From assembly GCF_014699055.1 (NCBI RefSeq), contig NZ_JACXAC010000003.1:714588-778587 (forward strand): a stretch of 64,000 bases of DNA, in the 5' to 3' direction. Below the pieces are notes generated by a model. That model was not told the DNA's origin, ran no database searches, and worked only from the letters and a program-made list of their open reading frames with translations. The position numbers and the translations under genes were made by a program. Source of the stretch: Hymenobacter armeniacus (GTDB taxonomy: Bacteria > Bacteroidota > Bacteroidia > Cytophagales > Hymenobacteraceae). Positions 1 to 7,853 of the stretch are shown piece after piece; the first letter of the stretch is position 1; every line of letters begins with the position of its first letter.

Positions 1-904
1 AGTTGGTGTTGGCCGTGCCGAGCGTGGCTATCTGAGCAGGGGCACCGTTAGCAGTTACCAAGTCGCGGAATTCCCCCGCCGACAACGATTCGTAGCGGCG
101 GGCCACCGTCGAAACGCCGAGTTGGGAGTTCAGTTCCACGCGCAGTTTTTCGCCCTTGAGGCCCCGCTTGGTGGTGATGAGGATAACACCACCCGAAGCG
201 CGGTTGCCGTAAATGGCCGTGGCCGAGGCGTCTTTCAGCACGGTGAACGTTTCAATGTCGCTGGGGTTAATAAGAGTAAGCGGGTTCGAAACGCCCTTGA
301 TTTCGTTCTTATCCACGGGCACGCCGTCGATGACGTACAGCGGGTCGCTGTTGGCGTTGAGTGAGGAATTGCCGCGAATGCGGACGGTCGAAGGCGCGCC
401 CGGCGCCCCACCGCTCGTGGTGATGCTCACCCCGGCCACTTTGCCCTGAATGAGCTGGTCGGAGTTCGTTACCTGGCCCTGCACAAACTGGCGCGAGTCC
501 ACCGTGGCCACGGCCCCGGTGATGTCTTGCCGGCGCTGCGTGCCGTAGCCCACCACCACTGCTTCGGACAGCTGGGTGGTGTTTTCGGCCAGCGAAGCGC
601 TTACTTCAGCGTTCTGGCCGGCCACCACCGTCACGGGGCGGCGCACCGAGTTGTAGCCCACAAACGAAATCACCACCGTCTGGGGACCAGCCGGCACGTT
701 CTGGATGGAGTACGTACCGTCCACGTTCGAAGAGCTGCCCAGCGACGTGCCCTCGATGAGGACCGTAGCGCCCGGAATGCCTTCGTTCTTGCCATCAGTG
801 ACGCGGCCGCTGATGGTACCGGTTTGTGCCTGGGCCGTTGAGGGGAAGCCGTAGGCGGCGAACAGTAGCAGAAACAGTAGTTTCGCTAGATAAGGGTGTT
901 TCAT
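1..904 (-). CDS. SusC/RagA family TonB-linked outer membrane receptor (5' part only)
   Basis: The first 301 codons are present and the gene runs off the left edge, so the beta-barrel is missing. The start is the ATG at 904. A signal peptide covers roughly residues 1-25 and ends in an A-Q-A-like site. Next comes a carboxypeptidase-D-like/CNA-B beta-sandwich (about 27-110, with GRVTDGKNEGIPGATV and the SFVGY motif), then the TonB plug domain (about 120-230, with VVVGYGTQRR, GKVAGVSI, RIRGNSSL, PLYVIDGVP and GVILITTKRG). These are the hallmarks of SusC/RagA receptors, which import oligosaccharides or peptides with a SusD partner; the partner would lie outside the window. A PurR/LacI-like palindrome lies about 300 bases upstream at 1206-1217. 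Confidence 0.93.
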   Translation of the reverse strand, partial: MKHPYLAKLLFLLLFAAYGFPSTAQAQTGTISGRVTDGKNEGIPGATVLIEGTSLGSSSNVDGTYSIQNVPAGPQTVVISFVGYNSVRRPVTVVAGQNAEVSASLAENTTQLSEAVVVGYGTQRRQDITGAVATVDSRQFVQGQVTNSDQLIQGKVAGVSITTSGGAPGAPSTVRIRGNSSLNANSDPLYVIDGVPVDKNEIKGVSNPLTLINPSDIETFTVLKDASATAIYGNRASGGVILITTKRGLKGEKLRVELNSQLGVSTVARRYESLSAGEFRDLVTANGAPAQIATLGTANTN

Positions 905-1532
905 GAAAACGGGAATTTGGTGGGAAAATGTGAGCGGGTAATGGAGTGTGTAAAAAGTATTGGGAAACAGCGAAAACGATTGGGTGCCAGTCGTCCAACA
1001 ATTTACCTGAAAAAAGGCGTCAGCTTTGATGTAAGACAGCTTTCGGTCTGTATTGTTGCCGGTAGGTGGAGGCCCATGGGGCAGTCCGGGCCAATGGCGG
1101 CCTCAGGCCTAGTAGTCGGGAGCAATGGTCAGATAATCAATAACATGATGTAAAAGATGCATGCAGGAAACAAAGCCGGCCATCGGAAAGGCAAAACTAA
1201 GGTACGCAAACGTTTGCACAATGGGCCGCGAAGCACCTTTTTTTTGCAGAAATTTTGTGGGCAGTTTAGCAAAATTTCCGCCGTCACCGGCAGCGGGCCC
1301 GCAAGGCCGCCGGCGCCTGTTGCGGCACCCGTATAGGCTGGCCACGTACAACCGCCGCGCCGGCCCGGAACCGGCCAAATGACGACGGTTTGCTAATTTG
1401 GCACCTGGGCGGAGGCCAGCCACGTAAATTGAATTCTGGCGGACCTTATCTTGCGTAGCTGGCGCCGCACCGCCCTGCCAGTGCCCTTGCACCAGCACTC
1501 CTGCGTCGTTACATTTGGCTTTTCCTTAGAAA
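905..1532. other. Intergenic region between divergent genes
   Basis: About 630 bases separate the divergently transcribed SusC-like gene and the secreted-protein gene at 1533. Short open frames on both strands here lack protein-like composition. The only clear element is the palindrome at 1206-1217. Both promoters should lie here, but no convincing TTG/TAnnTTTG pair was identified. Confidence 0.6.
1206..1217. promoter_or_regulatory. Perfect palindrome GCAAACGTTTGC, LacI/PurR-type operator candidate
   Basis: The 12-base perfect palindrome with a central CG is the classic LacI-family operator shape. With its flanks it matches the E. coli PurR consensus ACGCAAACGTTTGCGT at 14 of 16 positions. 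An identical 12-mer occurs upstream of pyruvate carboxylase at 21205-21216. Binding by a LacI-family regulator is inferred; no such regulator gene is in the window. Confidence 0.5.
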
Positions 1533-2228
1533 ATGAAAAAGCACCTATTGCTCGTTGCCTTGCTTTTGGTGACTTCCGGGCTCAGCGTCAGTGCGCAAAG
1601 CCGTCCCGGCACGCGCAAGCCCGTTCCCAAAGGCAAAACCAAGCAGCCGGCCGGCAAAGCGGCACCCAAGCCCCCGCCGGTGTATTCGCCCATTCAGTCG
1701 CAGAGCAATGCCGACGAGCCCACTGCCCAGCCCATTGTGGTGAATAAGGTGAAGCTCAAAAAACCGGTGCTCGTGTACTATGAAGAGCCCGCCCCCGGCA
1801 AATCGGTGCAGCAGCTCATCATGTCGGAGGAAAACCTGGGCCTGCTCAAAACCCTCGACCTGGAGCACCTCATGATGCGCCGCGAGGTATTCGTCGATGG
1901 CCTCGGCAACCTGGCCTTGCCGGGCAGCGACGTGACCAAGTACCGCCTGCTGGGCACCAGCGCCGTGGCCGAAGACACGCGCCGCCCCGTGGGCGACGGC
2001 CGCAACTTCTACTCCCGCCTGAAAGTGCCTTCGTCGGGCTACTTATACGTAGTGCTCGAATCGGCTGAAGAATACCGGCATTTCGTGAAAGGCCCGCAGA
2101 AGAAAGGTTCGTTTCTGGACTTCCAGGCCAATGGCTTGCCCGGGGTCGACTCGGTGCGTGCCGTGTACACGCTGCGCAAGATGGACGCGTCCGAGCGCGG
2201 CGCCGGCACCGGCGAAACCATCCGCTAA
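1533..2228 (+). CDS. Secreted protein of unknown function
   Basis: The 231-residue protein starts at the ATG at 1533 with a clear signal peptide (MKKHLLLVALLLVTSGLSVS, cleavage near AQS). A basic Pro/Lys/Ala-rich stretch follows (about 25-60), then a globular part without a family I recognise. The central segment VYYEEPAPGKSVQQLIMSEE and the C-terminal segment SYLYVVLESAEEYRHF-like (about 165-190) suggest a compact alpha/beta fold. It lies 3 bases upstream of the CBM/esterase gene and is probably co-transcribed with it. An envelope or periplasmic location is likely; the function is unknown. Confidence 0.75.
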   Translation: MKKHLLLVALLLVTSGLSVSAQSRPGTRKPVPKGKTKQPAGKAAPKPPPVYSPIQSQSNADEPTAQPIVVNKVKLKKPVLVYYEEPAPGKSVQQLIMSEENLGLLKTLDLEHLMMRREVFVDGLGNLALPGSDVTKYRLLGTSAVAEDTRRPVGDGRNFYSRLKVPSSGYLYVVLESAEEYRHFVKGPQKKGSFLDFQANGLPGVDSVRAVYTLRKMDASERGAGTGETIR

Positions 2229-2231
2229 CGA

Positions 2232-3461
2232 ATGATGCAACGACGGCTCAAACGTGCGGCGCTGCTGTTCGGCGCCTTGGTTTTGTTGTGGGGTACGGCC
2301 AACGCTCAGGTGCTGCTCAAGCTGACCCGGGTGCCCGCCACCACGCCGGCCACCGATACTCTTTTCGTGGCGGGCTCCTTTAATAACTGGAATCCGCACA
2401 GCCGCGCCCATGCCCTGCGCCGTCAAGCCGATGGCAGCTACCAGCTCGACTTGCCAACCGCCCTGGGCAGCATCGAATACAAGTTCACGCGCGGCAGTTG
2501 GCCCACGGTGGAGGTGGACGGCAAGGGCGACCAGATTGGCAACCGCACGGCCAACCTGACGGATGCCCGCGAGATAACCGCTCAAGTGCTGGCTTGGAGC
2601 GACCATAACGGGGCTGCCAAAAAGCACACCGCTACGCCGCAGGTGCGGGTGTTGTCGGCGGCGTTCAATATGCCGCAGCTGGGCCGGCAGCGGCGCGTGT
2701 GGCTGTACCTGCCCGCCGACTATGCGGCCAATCCGTCCCGCCGCTTCCCGGTGCTCTACTTGCACGACGGCCAAAACGTGTTCGACGACGCCACCAGCTT
2801 CGGCGGCGAGTGGGGCGTGGACGAAACCCTCGACCGCCTGCGCAAATCCGGGCAGGACGCCACCGGCAGCATTGTGGTGGCCATGGACAACGGCGACCAG
2901 TTTCGCTCCGACGAATACATTCCGTGGCCCAGCGCTGCCCTGCGCGACCAACCTCACCAGGGCGGGCAAGGCGGCGCCTACGTCGATTTTCTGGCCCGCA
3001 CGCTCAAGCCCTATATCGACGCGCACTACCGCACCCGGCCCGATGCTGCCCATACCGGCATCGCCGGTTCCAGCCTGGGCGGGCTCATTTCGGTGTACGC
3101 GGCTTTGAAGTACCCGAAGGTTTTTGGGCGGGTGGGGGCCTTTTCGCCGGCGTTTTGGGTGTGCAACGATTCGCTACGCGCCTTTGCCAAAACGCACCCG
3201 GCGGCGCGCACGGCGCGGTTTTATTTCGTGTGCGGCACCACCGAATCGGAAACTATGCTGCCGCTCATGGCCCAATGGCGCGATGAGCTGCGCGCCGAGG
3301 GCGTGCCGGCCGACCATCTGGCTTTCTCGGCGCCGGCTGACGGTCAGCACCGCGAATGGTTCTGGCGGCGCGAGTTTCCGGCGGCCTATCGGTTCCTGTT
3401 CGGCATCAATACGTTGCCGGCAGGGGGGCGGGCGCCCGCAAAACAAGCCGGGCGCCAGTAA
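2232..3461 (+). CDS. Secreted esterase with N-terminal glycogen-binding-type module
   Basis: The 409-residue protein has a signal peptide (about 1-25, ending in ANA). A starch/glycogen-binding fold of the CBM48/AMPK-beta type follows (about 27-115; VAGSFNNWNPHSR and YKFTRGSWPTVEVD are typical). The C-terminal part is a putative esterase of the Esterase D/enterochelin-esterase group (about 135-395): FPVLYLHDGQNVFD, the nucleophile elbow GIAGSSLGGL, and a C-terminal His in the GQHREWFWRREF segment. The protein probably hydrolyses an ester on, or next to, a carbohydrate outside the cytoplasmic membrane. It follows the secreted-protein gene after 3 bases. The substrate cannot be read from the sequence. 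Confidence 0.88.
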   Translation: MMQRRLKRAALLFGALVLLWGTANAQVLLKLTRVPATTPATDTLFVAGSFNNWNPHSRAHALRRQADGSYQLDLPTALGSIEYKFTRGSWPTVEVDGKGDQIGNRTANLTDAREITAQVLAWSDHNGAAKKHTATPQVRVLSAAFNMPQLGRQRRVWLYLPADYAANPSRRFPVLYLHDGQNVFDDATSFGGEWGVDETLDRLRKSGQDATGSIVVAMDNGDQFRSDEYIPWPSAALRDQPHQGGQGGAYVDFLARTLKPYIDAHYRTRPDAAHTGIAGSSLGGLISVYAALKYPKVFGRVGAFSPAFWVCNDSLRAFAKTHPAARTARFYFVCGTTESETMLPLMAQWRDELRAEGVPADHLAFSAPADGQHREWFWRREFPAAYRFLFGINTLPAGGRAPAKQAGRQ

Positions 3462-3535
3462 TGACGGCATACGGTTGCAAATTTGGAGGCATCGCAACCT
3501 TATGTATGTTTTTATTGTAATGGATAACGAATAAC

Positions 3536-3570
3536 ATTGCTGCTATTTTAAAAAGGTTGCCTTATCTTTG
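3536..3570 (+). promoter_or_regulatory. Probable trp operon promoter
   Basis: A -7 box TATCTTTG (3563-3570) fits the Bacteroidota consensus TAnnTTTG exactly. The nearest upstream -33-like element is ATTG at 3536-3539, 23 bases away, slightly longer than the usual 19-21. Transcription would start near 3575, giving a 5' leader of about 190 bases before trpE that contains the leader peptide and attenuator. Confidence 0.6.
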
Positions 3571-3601
3571 CGACGTGCTTTTAAAAAGCAGACTTTCCCT
3601 T

Positions 3602-3679
3602 ATGACTTCTCCTCGTACTTCTCAGGCTTGGTGGTGGCAGTTCCGAAACATCGGTCCGGCCTGCCTGTGCGCCTCGTGA
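3602..3679 (+). CDS. trpL: trp operon leader peptide with three consecutive Trp codons
   Basis: A 25-codon ORF runs from the ATG at 3602 to the TGA at 3677. It reads MTSPRTSQAWWWQFRNIGPA followed by CLCAS. The run of three TGG codons (3629-3637) is the signature of a ribosome-stalling attenuation peptide. Tryptophan is the product of the operon that starts 87 bases downstream, and a terminator hairpin (3707-3737) lies between. Bases 3653-3660 (GGTCCGGC) can pair with the 3' arm of that hairpin (3725-3732, allowing G-U), which would be a plausible antiterminator when a ribosome stalls on the Trp codons. It sits about 27 bases after the inferred transcription start. The identification rests on codon content and position. 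Confidence 0.85.
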   Translation: MTSPRTSQAWWWQFRNIGPACLCAS

Positions 3680-3706
3680 AGTCAACCTGATTTTACCTGC
3701 AATCAC

Positions 3707-3737
3707 AAAAAGCCCGGCCCCCAAGCCGGGCTTTTTT
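3707..3737 (+). terminator. trp attenuator (intrinsic terminator before trpE)
   Basis: The stem AAAAAGCCCGGC / GCCGGGCTTTTTT (3707-3718 with 3725-3737) has a 6-base loop and ends in a T run, just 29 bases before the trpE start. A strong intrinsic terminator between a Trp-rich leader peptide and trpE is the classical attenuation arrangement. Confidence 0.88.
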
Positions 3738-3765
3738 CGTTTACGCTACCTCCTTTTTCGACCTC

Positions 3766-5193
3766 GTGCCTTACCAACTCATCACCCGCTCCCGCCGCCT
3801 GCTCGCCGATACCGTGACGCCCGTGGGCCTGTTTCTGCGCCTGCGCGACCAGTACGCCAACTGCTTGCTGCTGGAAAGCGCCGACTACCACGGCCAGCAA
3901 AACGCCTTCAGCTACCTGGTGTGCGAGCCGCTGGCCACGTTTGAACTGCGCCGTGGCGGCGTGCTGCGCCAGTTGCTGCCCGGCATACCCGAAACCACCG
4001 AAACCCTGGCCCAGCCCCGCGAGACACTGGCCCGGCTGCGTGAATTTGCCGCTGCTGGCACGCCCGATGCCGCGGCCGAAAAGCTGCCCTTCATCAGCAC
4101 CGGCCTGTTTGGCTACATGGGCTACGAGGCCGTGCAAAGCTTCGAGGACGTGCAGCTGAACCCGGAGAAGGTGCCGGCCGGCGACATTCCGCTGATTCGC
4201 TACGGGGTGTACCGCTACGTCATTGCCTTCAACCACTTCCGCCAGGAGCTGTATCTGTTCGAGCACAGCGTGGCCGGCGAGGCCCCGGCCGAAACCGACG
4301 GCCTCGACCGACTCGAAAACCTGGTGCGCCACCCCAGCGTGCCGGCCTTCGATTTCGCCACGGTAGGCGAGGAGCAGAGCAACCAGACAGATGCCGAATT
4401 TCTGGCCCGCCTCACCCAGGGCCAGGCCCACTGCCTGCGCGGCGACGTATTCCAGATTGTGCTTTCGCGCCGGTTCCAGCAGGGTTTTTCGGGTGACGAG
4501 TTCAACGTGTACCGGGCGCTGCGGTCCATCAACCCCTCGCCCTATCTGTTTTATTTCGATTACGGCGACTACAAAATCTTCGGCTCCTCGCCCGAGGCGC
4601 AGGTGTTGGTGCAGGGCCGCGAGGCCACGCTGTTCCCCATTGCGGGTACCTACCGCCGCACCGGCGACGACGCCGCCGATGCCGCCGCCGCCCAGCGCCT
4701 GGCCGCCGACCCCAAGGAAAACGCCGAACACGTGATGCTAGTGGACCTGGCCCGCAACGACCTGGCCCGCCACGGCACCAAAGTAGAAGTGCGTACGCTG
4801 CGCGAAATCCAGTTCTACTCGCACGTCATTCACCTGGTGAGCAAGGTGACGGCCGAGCTGGCCGAAAACACCGATACTCTGCAGGTGGTGGCCGATACCT
4901 TCCCCGCCGGCACCCTCTCCGGTGCGCCCAAGTTCCGCGCCCTGCAGCTCATTGATGGGCTCGAGCCCACCGCCCGCGGCTACTACGGCGGCTGCCTGGG
5001 TTTCCTGGGCTTCGATGGCAGCTTCAACCACGCCATTATGATTCGCTCGTTTCTGAGCACCGGCAACCAGCTGTATTTCCAGGCCGGCGCAGGCGTGGTG
5101 GCGGCTTCCAACACGCAGTCGGAGCTGGAGGAGGTGCACCACAAGCTGGGCGCGTTGCGCGCCGCGCTGCGGGCCGCTGAAAACGTGAAATAA
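3766..5193 (+). CDS. trpE: Anthranilate synthase component I
   Basis: The 475-residue protein starts at a GTG (3766). TrpE converts chorismate and ammonia or glutamine to anthranilate, the first committed step of tryptophan synthesis, working with TrpG. The N-terminal LLES motif (residues 35-38), which forms the tryptophan feedback site, supports TrpE rather than the related PabB. The C-terminal chorismate-binding domain is complete: PSPYLFYFDYGDYKIFGSSPE, PIAGTYRRTGDDAADAAA, HVMLVDLARND, and FPAGTLSGAPK. The gene lies directly behind the leader peptide and attenuator and 15 bases before trpG. Length and motifs are normal. Confidence 0.97.
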   Translation: MPYQLITRSRRLLADTVTPVGLFLRLRDQYANCLLLESADYHGQQNAFSYLVCEPLATFELRRGGVLRQLLPGIPETTETLAQPRETLARLREFAAAGTPDAAAEKLPFISTGLFGYMGYEAVQSFEDVQLNPEKVPAGDIPLIRYGVYRYVIAFNHFRQELYLFEHSVAGEAPAETDGLDRLENLVRHPSVPAFDFATVGEEQSNQTDAEFLARLTQGQAHCLRGDVFQIVLSRRFQQGFSGDEFNVYRALRSINPSPYLFYFDYGDYKIFGSSPEAQVLVQGREATLFPIAGTYRRTGDDAADAAAAQRLAADPKENAEHVMLVDLARNDLARHGTKVEVRTLREIQFYSHVIHLVSKVTAELAENTDTLQVVADTFPAGTLSGAPKFRALQLIDGLEPTARGYYGGCLGFLGFDGSFNHAIMIRSFLSTGNQLYFQAGAGVVAASNTQSELEEVHHKLGALRAALRAAENVK

Positions 5194-5208
5194 TTCCAGC
5201 CTGTCGCC

Positions 5209-5781
5209 ATGAAAATCCTCGTTCTCGATAACTACGACTCCTTCACCTACAACCTAGTGCACCTGCTGCGTGAGCTCGGCCACGGCCCGAACATGACCGT
5301 GACACGCAACGACCAGCTGGCCCTCGAAGATGTCGTAGCCTACGACGCCATCCTGCTCTCGCCTGGTCCCGGCATTCCGTTGGAAGCGGGCCTGATGCCA
5401 GCCATCATCGCCAAGTATGCGCCCACCAAGCGCATCCTGGGAGTATGCCTGGGCCATCAGGGCTTGGCTGAAAGCTTCGGCGCAGAGCTTTATAACATCC
5501 CCGCCGTGCTGCACGGCGTGGCCAATGAAGCCGAAGTAACCGTAGCTGATGAGCGCCTGTTTGCCGGGCTGCCGGCGCGGTTTCAGGTGGGGCGCTACCA
5601 CTCGTGGGCGGTGCGGCCCGAGTCGATGCCCGCGACGCTGGAAGTGACGGCTCGTGACGCCAACGGCGAAGTGCTGGCCTTCCGCCACCGCGACTACGAT
5701 GTACGCGGCGTGCAGTTCCACCCCGAAAGCATCCTCACCGAGCACGGCGCGCAGATGCTGGAAAACTGGCTGGCGGATTAG
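5209..5781 (+). CDS. trpG: Anthranilate synthase component II (glutamine amidotransferase)
   Basis: The 190-residue class I glutamine amidotransferase supplies ammonia from glutamine to TrpE. The catalytic Cys80 lies in GVCLGHQ, and the His/Glu pair lies in QFHPES (His171, Glu173). The oxyanion-strand motif SPGPGIP is at about 51-57. Such subunits sometimes also serve PabB, but the position 15 bases after trpE points to tryptophan synthesis. The stop codon is immediately followed by an inverted repeat that separates it from trpD. Confidence 0.96.
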   Translation: MKILVLDNYDSFTYNLVHLLRELGHGPNMTVTRNDQLALEDVVAYDAILLSPGPGIPLEAGLMPAIIAKYAPTKRILGVCLGHQGLAESFGAELYNIPAVLHGVANEAEVTVADERLFAGLPARFQVGRYHSWAVRPESMPATLEVTARDANGEVLAFRHRDYDVRGVQFHPESILTEHGAQMLENWLAD

Positions 5782-5863
5782 TTGTCAGTTGTTCGTGGTC
5801 AGTTGTCAGGCAGAAGCCGACAGTTGATGATGAATGAGGCTAACAACTGACAACAATCAACTA
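5779..5863. repeat. Inverted repeat of GTTGTCAGTT family in the trpG-trpD gap
   Basis: The left part (5779-5810) carries two copies of AGTTGTCAG and the right part (5839-5863) carries the complement AACAACTGACAAC. Together they form an imperfect hairpin that fills the 90-base gap. The same sequence family recurs inside the helicase gene at 32351-32583. There is no T run, so it is not an ordinary terminator. Confidence 0.75.
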
Positions 5864-5871
5864 AAACCTAA

Positions 5872-6867
5872 ATGAAACAGATTCTCACCAAGCTTTTCGA
5901 CCACCAGCCCCTGACGCATGCCGAGGCCCACGCCGCCATGTGCCAGCTGGGTGAGGGCGGGGCCAACCCGGCCGAAACGGCGGCTTTCCTGGCCGTGTAC
6001 CGCATGCGGCCCATCACGGTGGCCGAGCTGGCCGGCTTCCGCCAGGCCCTGCTCGACCTCAGCCGCGACCCCGAGCTGGGTACGCACGACGTCGTCGACA
6101 TCGTGGGCACGGGCGGCGACGGCAAAAACACGCTCAACATCTCCACATTGGCTTGCTTCATCGTAGCCGGGGCGGGCACCAAGGTGGCCAAGCACGGCAA
6201 CTTCGGTGTGTCGTCGGTGTCGGGCGCGTCGAATGTATTGGCGCATTTCGGCTACAACTTCGAAGCCAGCCCCGACCAGCTGCGGCGGCAGCTCGACCGG
6301 GCGGGCATCTGCTTTCTGCACGCGCCGGCTTTTCATCCGGCCATGCGGCACGCCGGGCCCATCCGGCGCGAGCTGGGGCTGCGCACCTTCTTCAACATCC
6401 TCGGCCCGCTGGTGAACCCGGCCCGGCCCACGGCCCAGCTGCTGGGCGTGTTCAGCCTCGAGCTCCAGCGCCTCTACCACTACCTGATGCAGCCCACCGG
6501 CGCGCGCTACGCCGTGGTGCACGCCCTCGACGGCTACGACGAGCTGGCCCTCACCGGCCCCGCCAAGGTGGTGTCGTCGTTCGAAGGCGAGCGCCTCTTC
6601 ACCGCCGACACGCTGGGCCTGCCGGCCTGCACGCCCGACGACCTGTCCGGCGGCAGCACCGTAACGGCTGCCGCCGAACTCTTCAAGCACGTGCTCGATG
6701 GGTACGGCACCGAAGCCCAGTGCAACGTGACCACCGCCAACGCCGCCCTGGCCCTGCAGTGCGCCCGCCCCGGCCTGAGCTGGGACGACGCCCTGGCCCT
6801 CAGCCGCGAGTCGCTGGGCTCGGGCGCGGCGAAAAGGGCGTTTGAAACCATGCTGGCCACCCAATAA
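5872..6867 (+). CDS. trpD: Anthranilate phosphoribosyltransferase
   Basis: The 331-residue enzyme transfers the phosphoribosyl group of PRPP to anthranilate. The PRPP-binding motif GTGGDG is at residues 79-84, followed by NTLNISTLACF and KHGNFGVSSVSGASNVL. The segment GPLVNPARP (about 180) and the C-terminal TANAALAL segment are typical. It is a stand-alone TrpD without fusion to TrpG. It lies third in the operon, separated from trpG by one palindromic repeat and from trpC by another. Confidence 0.96.
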   Translation: MKQILTKLFDHQPLTHAEAHAAMCQLGEGGANPAETAAFLAVYRMRPITVAELAGFRQALLDLSRDPELGTHDVVDIVGTGGDGKNTLNISTLACFIVAGAGTKVAKHGNFGVSSVSGASNVLAHFGYNFEASPDQLRRQLDRAGICFLHAPAFHPAMRHAGPIRRELGLRTFFNILGPLVNPARPTAQLLGVFSLELQRLYHYLMQPTGARYAVVHALDGYDELALTGPAKVVSSFEGERLFTADTLGLPACTPDDLSGGSTVTAAAELFKHVLDGYGTEAQCNVTTANAALALQCARPGLSWDDALALSRESLGSGAAKRAFETMLATQ

Positions 6868-6883
6868 GTAATTAAGAAATAAT

Positions 6884-6996
6884 AAAGAGAACGTCATGCT
6901 GAGCGCAGCCGAAGCATCTCTACTGCTTCGTTGTTTAAGCATTGATTACTAACACGCGCGAGATGCTTCGACTGCGCTCAGCATGACGTTCTCTTT
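6884..6996. repeat. Large inverted repeat (36-base arms) in the trpD-trpC gap
   Basis: The arms 6884-6919 and 6961-6996 are complementary at 35 of 36 positions; the core is AACGTCATGCTGAGCGCAG. The loop of about 41 bases is AT-rich. Related copies occur at 20303-20397 and 36693-36825, a short one at 54797-54829, and a degenerate single arm near 36161. It is an intergenic palindromic (REP-like) element. Confidence 0.9.
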
Positions 6997-7016
6997 GCTC
7001 ATAGGTACCTAAAGTC

Positions 7017-7844
7017 ATGTCCCAAGCCACCATCCTCGATACCATCGTCACCCACAAGCGCCAGGAAATTGCCAGCCGCCGCGAGCTGGTGCCCACTAAG
7101 CTGCTCGAAACCAGCCTGTATTTCAACTCGCAGCCACTGTCGCTGCGCAAGTACCTGTTGCGCGAAGGCGGCAGCGGGCTCATTGCCGAGTTCAAGCGCA
7201 AGTCGCCTTCCAAGGGCTGGATTAACCAATATGCGCCCGTCGAGCGCACCACGCTGGGCTACATGCAGGCCGGCGCGGCGGCGCTGTCCGTCCTCACCGA
7301 TACCGAGTTTTTCGGCGGTAAAAACGAGGACCTGACCACGGCGCGGCGCTTCAATTTCTGCCCCATCCTGCGCAAAGATTTTGTGGTGGACGAATACCAG
7401 ATTCTTGAAGCCAAAAGCATCGGGGCCGACGCCGTGCTGCTGATAGCGGCCGTGCTCACTCCCCAGGAAATTGATTCGCTGGGCCGCCTGGCCCGCTCGT
7501 TGGGCTTGGAAGTGCTGCTCGAAGTGCACGACGGCGAAGAACTGGCTCGCTCCATCAACGCCGACGCCGTGAACCTCATCGGCGTGAATAACCGCAACCT
7601 GCACGACTTCAGCCTCAGCCTCGATACCTCGATGGCGCTGGCCGAAGCCATTCCGAACGAGTTTGTGAAGGTGTCAGAAAGCGGGATTTCCACGGCCGCC
7701 GCCATTGGGCAGCTGCGCGAAGTGGGCTTCCGCGGCTTCCTGCTGGGCGAGGCTTTTATGCGCCACGCCCGGCCCGAGCGCGCCTGCGCCGCGCTGGTGC
7801 AGGAAATCGCCGCCCTGCCGAAAATCGAGTCGGTAGTAGCCTAG
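7017..7844 (+). CDS. trpC: Indole-3-glycerol phosphate synthase
   Basis: The 275-residue TIM-barrel enzyme converts CdRP to indole-3-glycerol phosphate. Diagnostic segments are LIAEFKRKSPSKG (catalytic Lys), LRKDFVVDEYQI, and IGVNNRNL, with VSESGIS near the C-terminal phosphate site. It is monofunctional, since trpF follows as a separate gene. The stop codon is followed 9 bases later by the ATG of trpF. Confidence 0.96.
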   Translation: MSQATILDTIVTHKRQEIASRRELVPTKLLETSLYFNSQPLSLRKYLLREGGSGLIAEFKRKSPSKGWINQYAPVERTTLGYMQAGAAALSVLTDTEFFGGKNEDLTTARRFNFCPILRKDFVVDEYQILEAKSIGADAVLLIAAVLTPQEIDSLGRLARSLGLEVLLEVHDGEELARSINADAVNLIGVNNRNLHDFSLSLDTSMALAEAIPNEFVKVSESGISTAAAIGQLREVGFRGFLLGEAFMRHARPERACAALVQEIAALPKIESVVA

Positions 7845-7853
7845 TTGCCGGCC

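Noticed and set aside
7845..7853. TTG start for trpF nine bases upstream of the ATG
   Set aside because: The ATG at 7854 is a stronger start and the TTG abuts the trpC stop; the three extra residues add nothing conserved.
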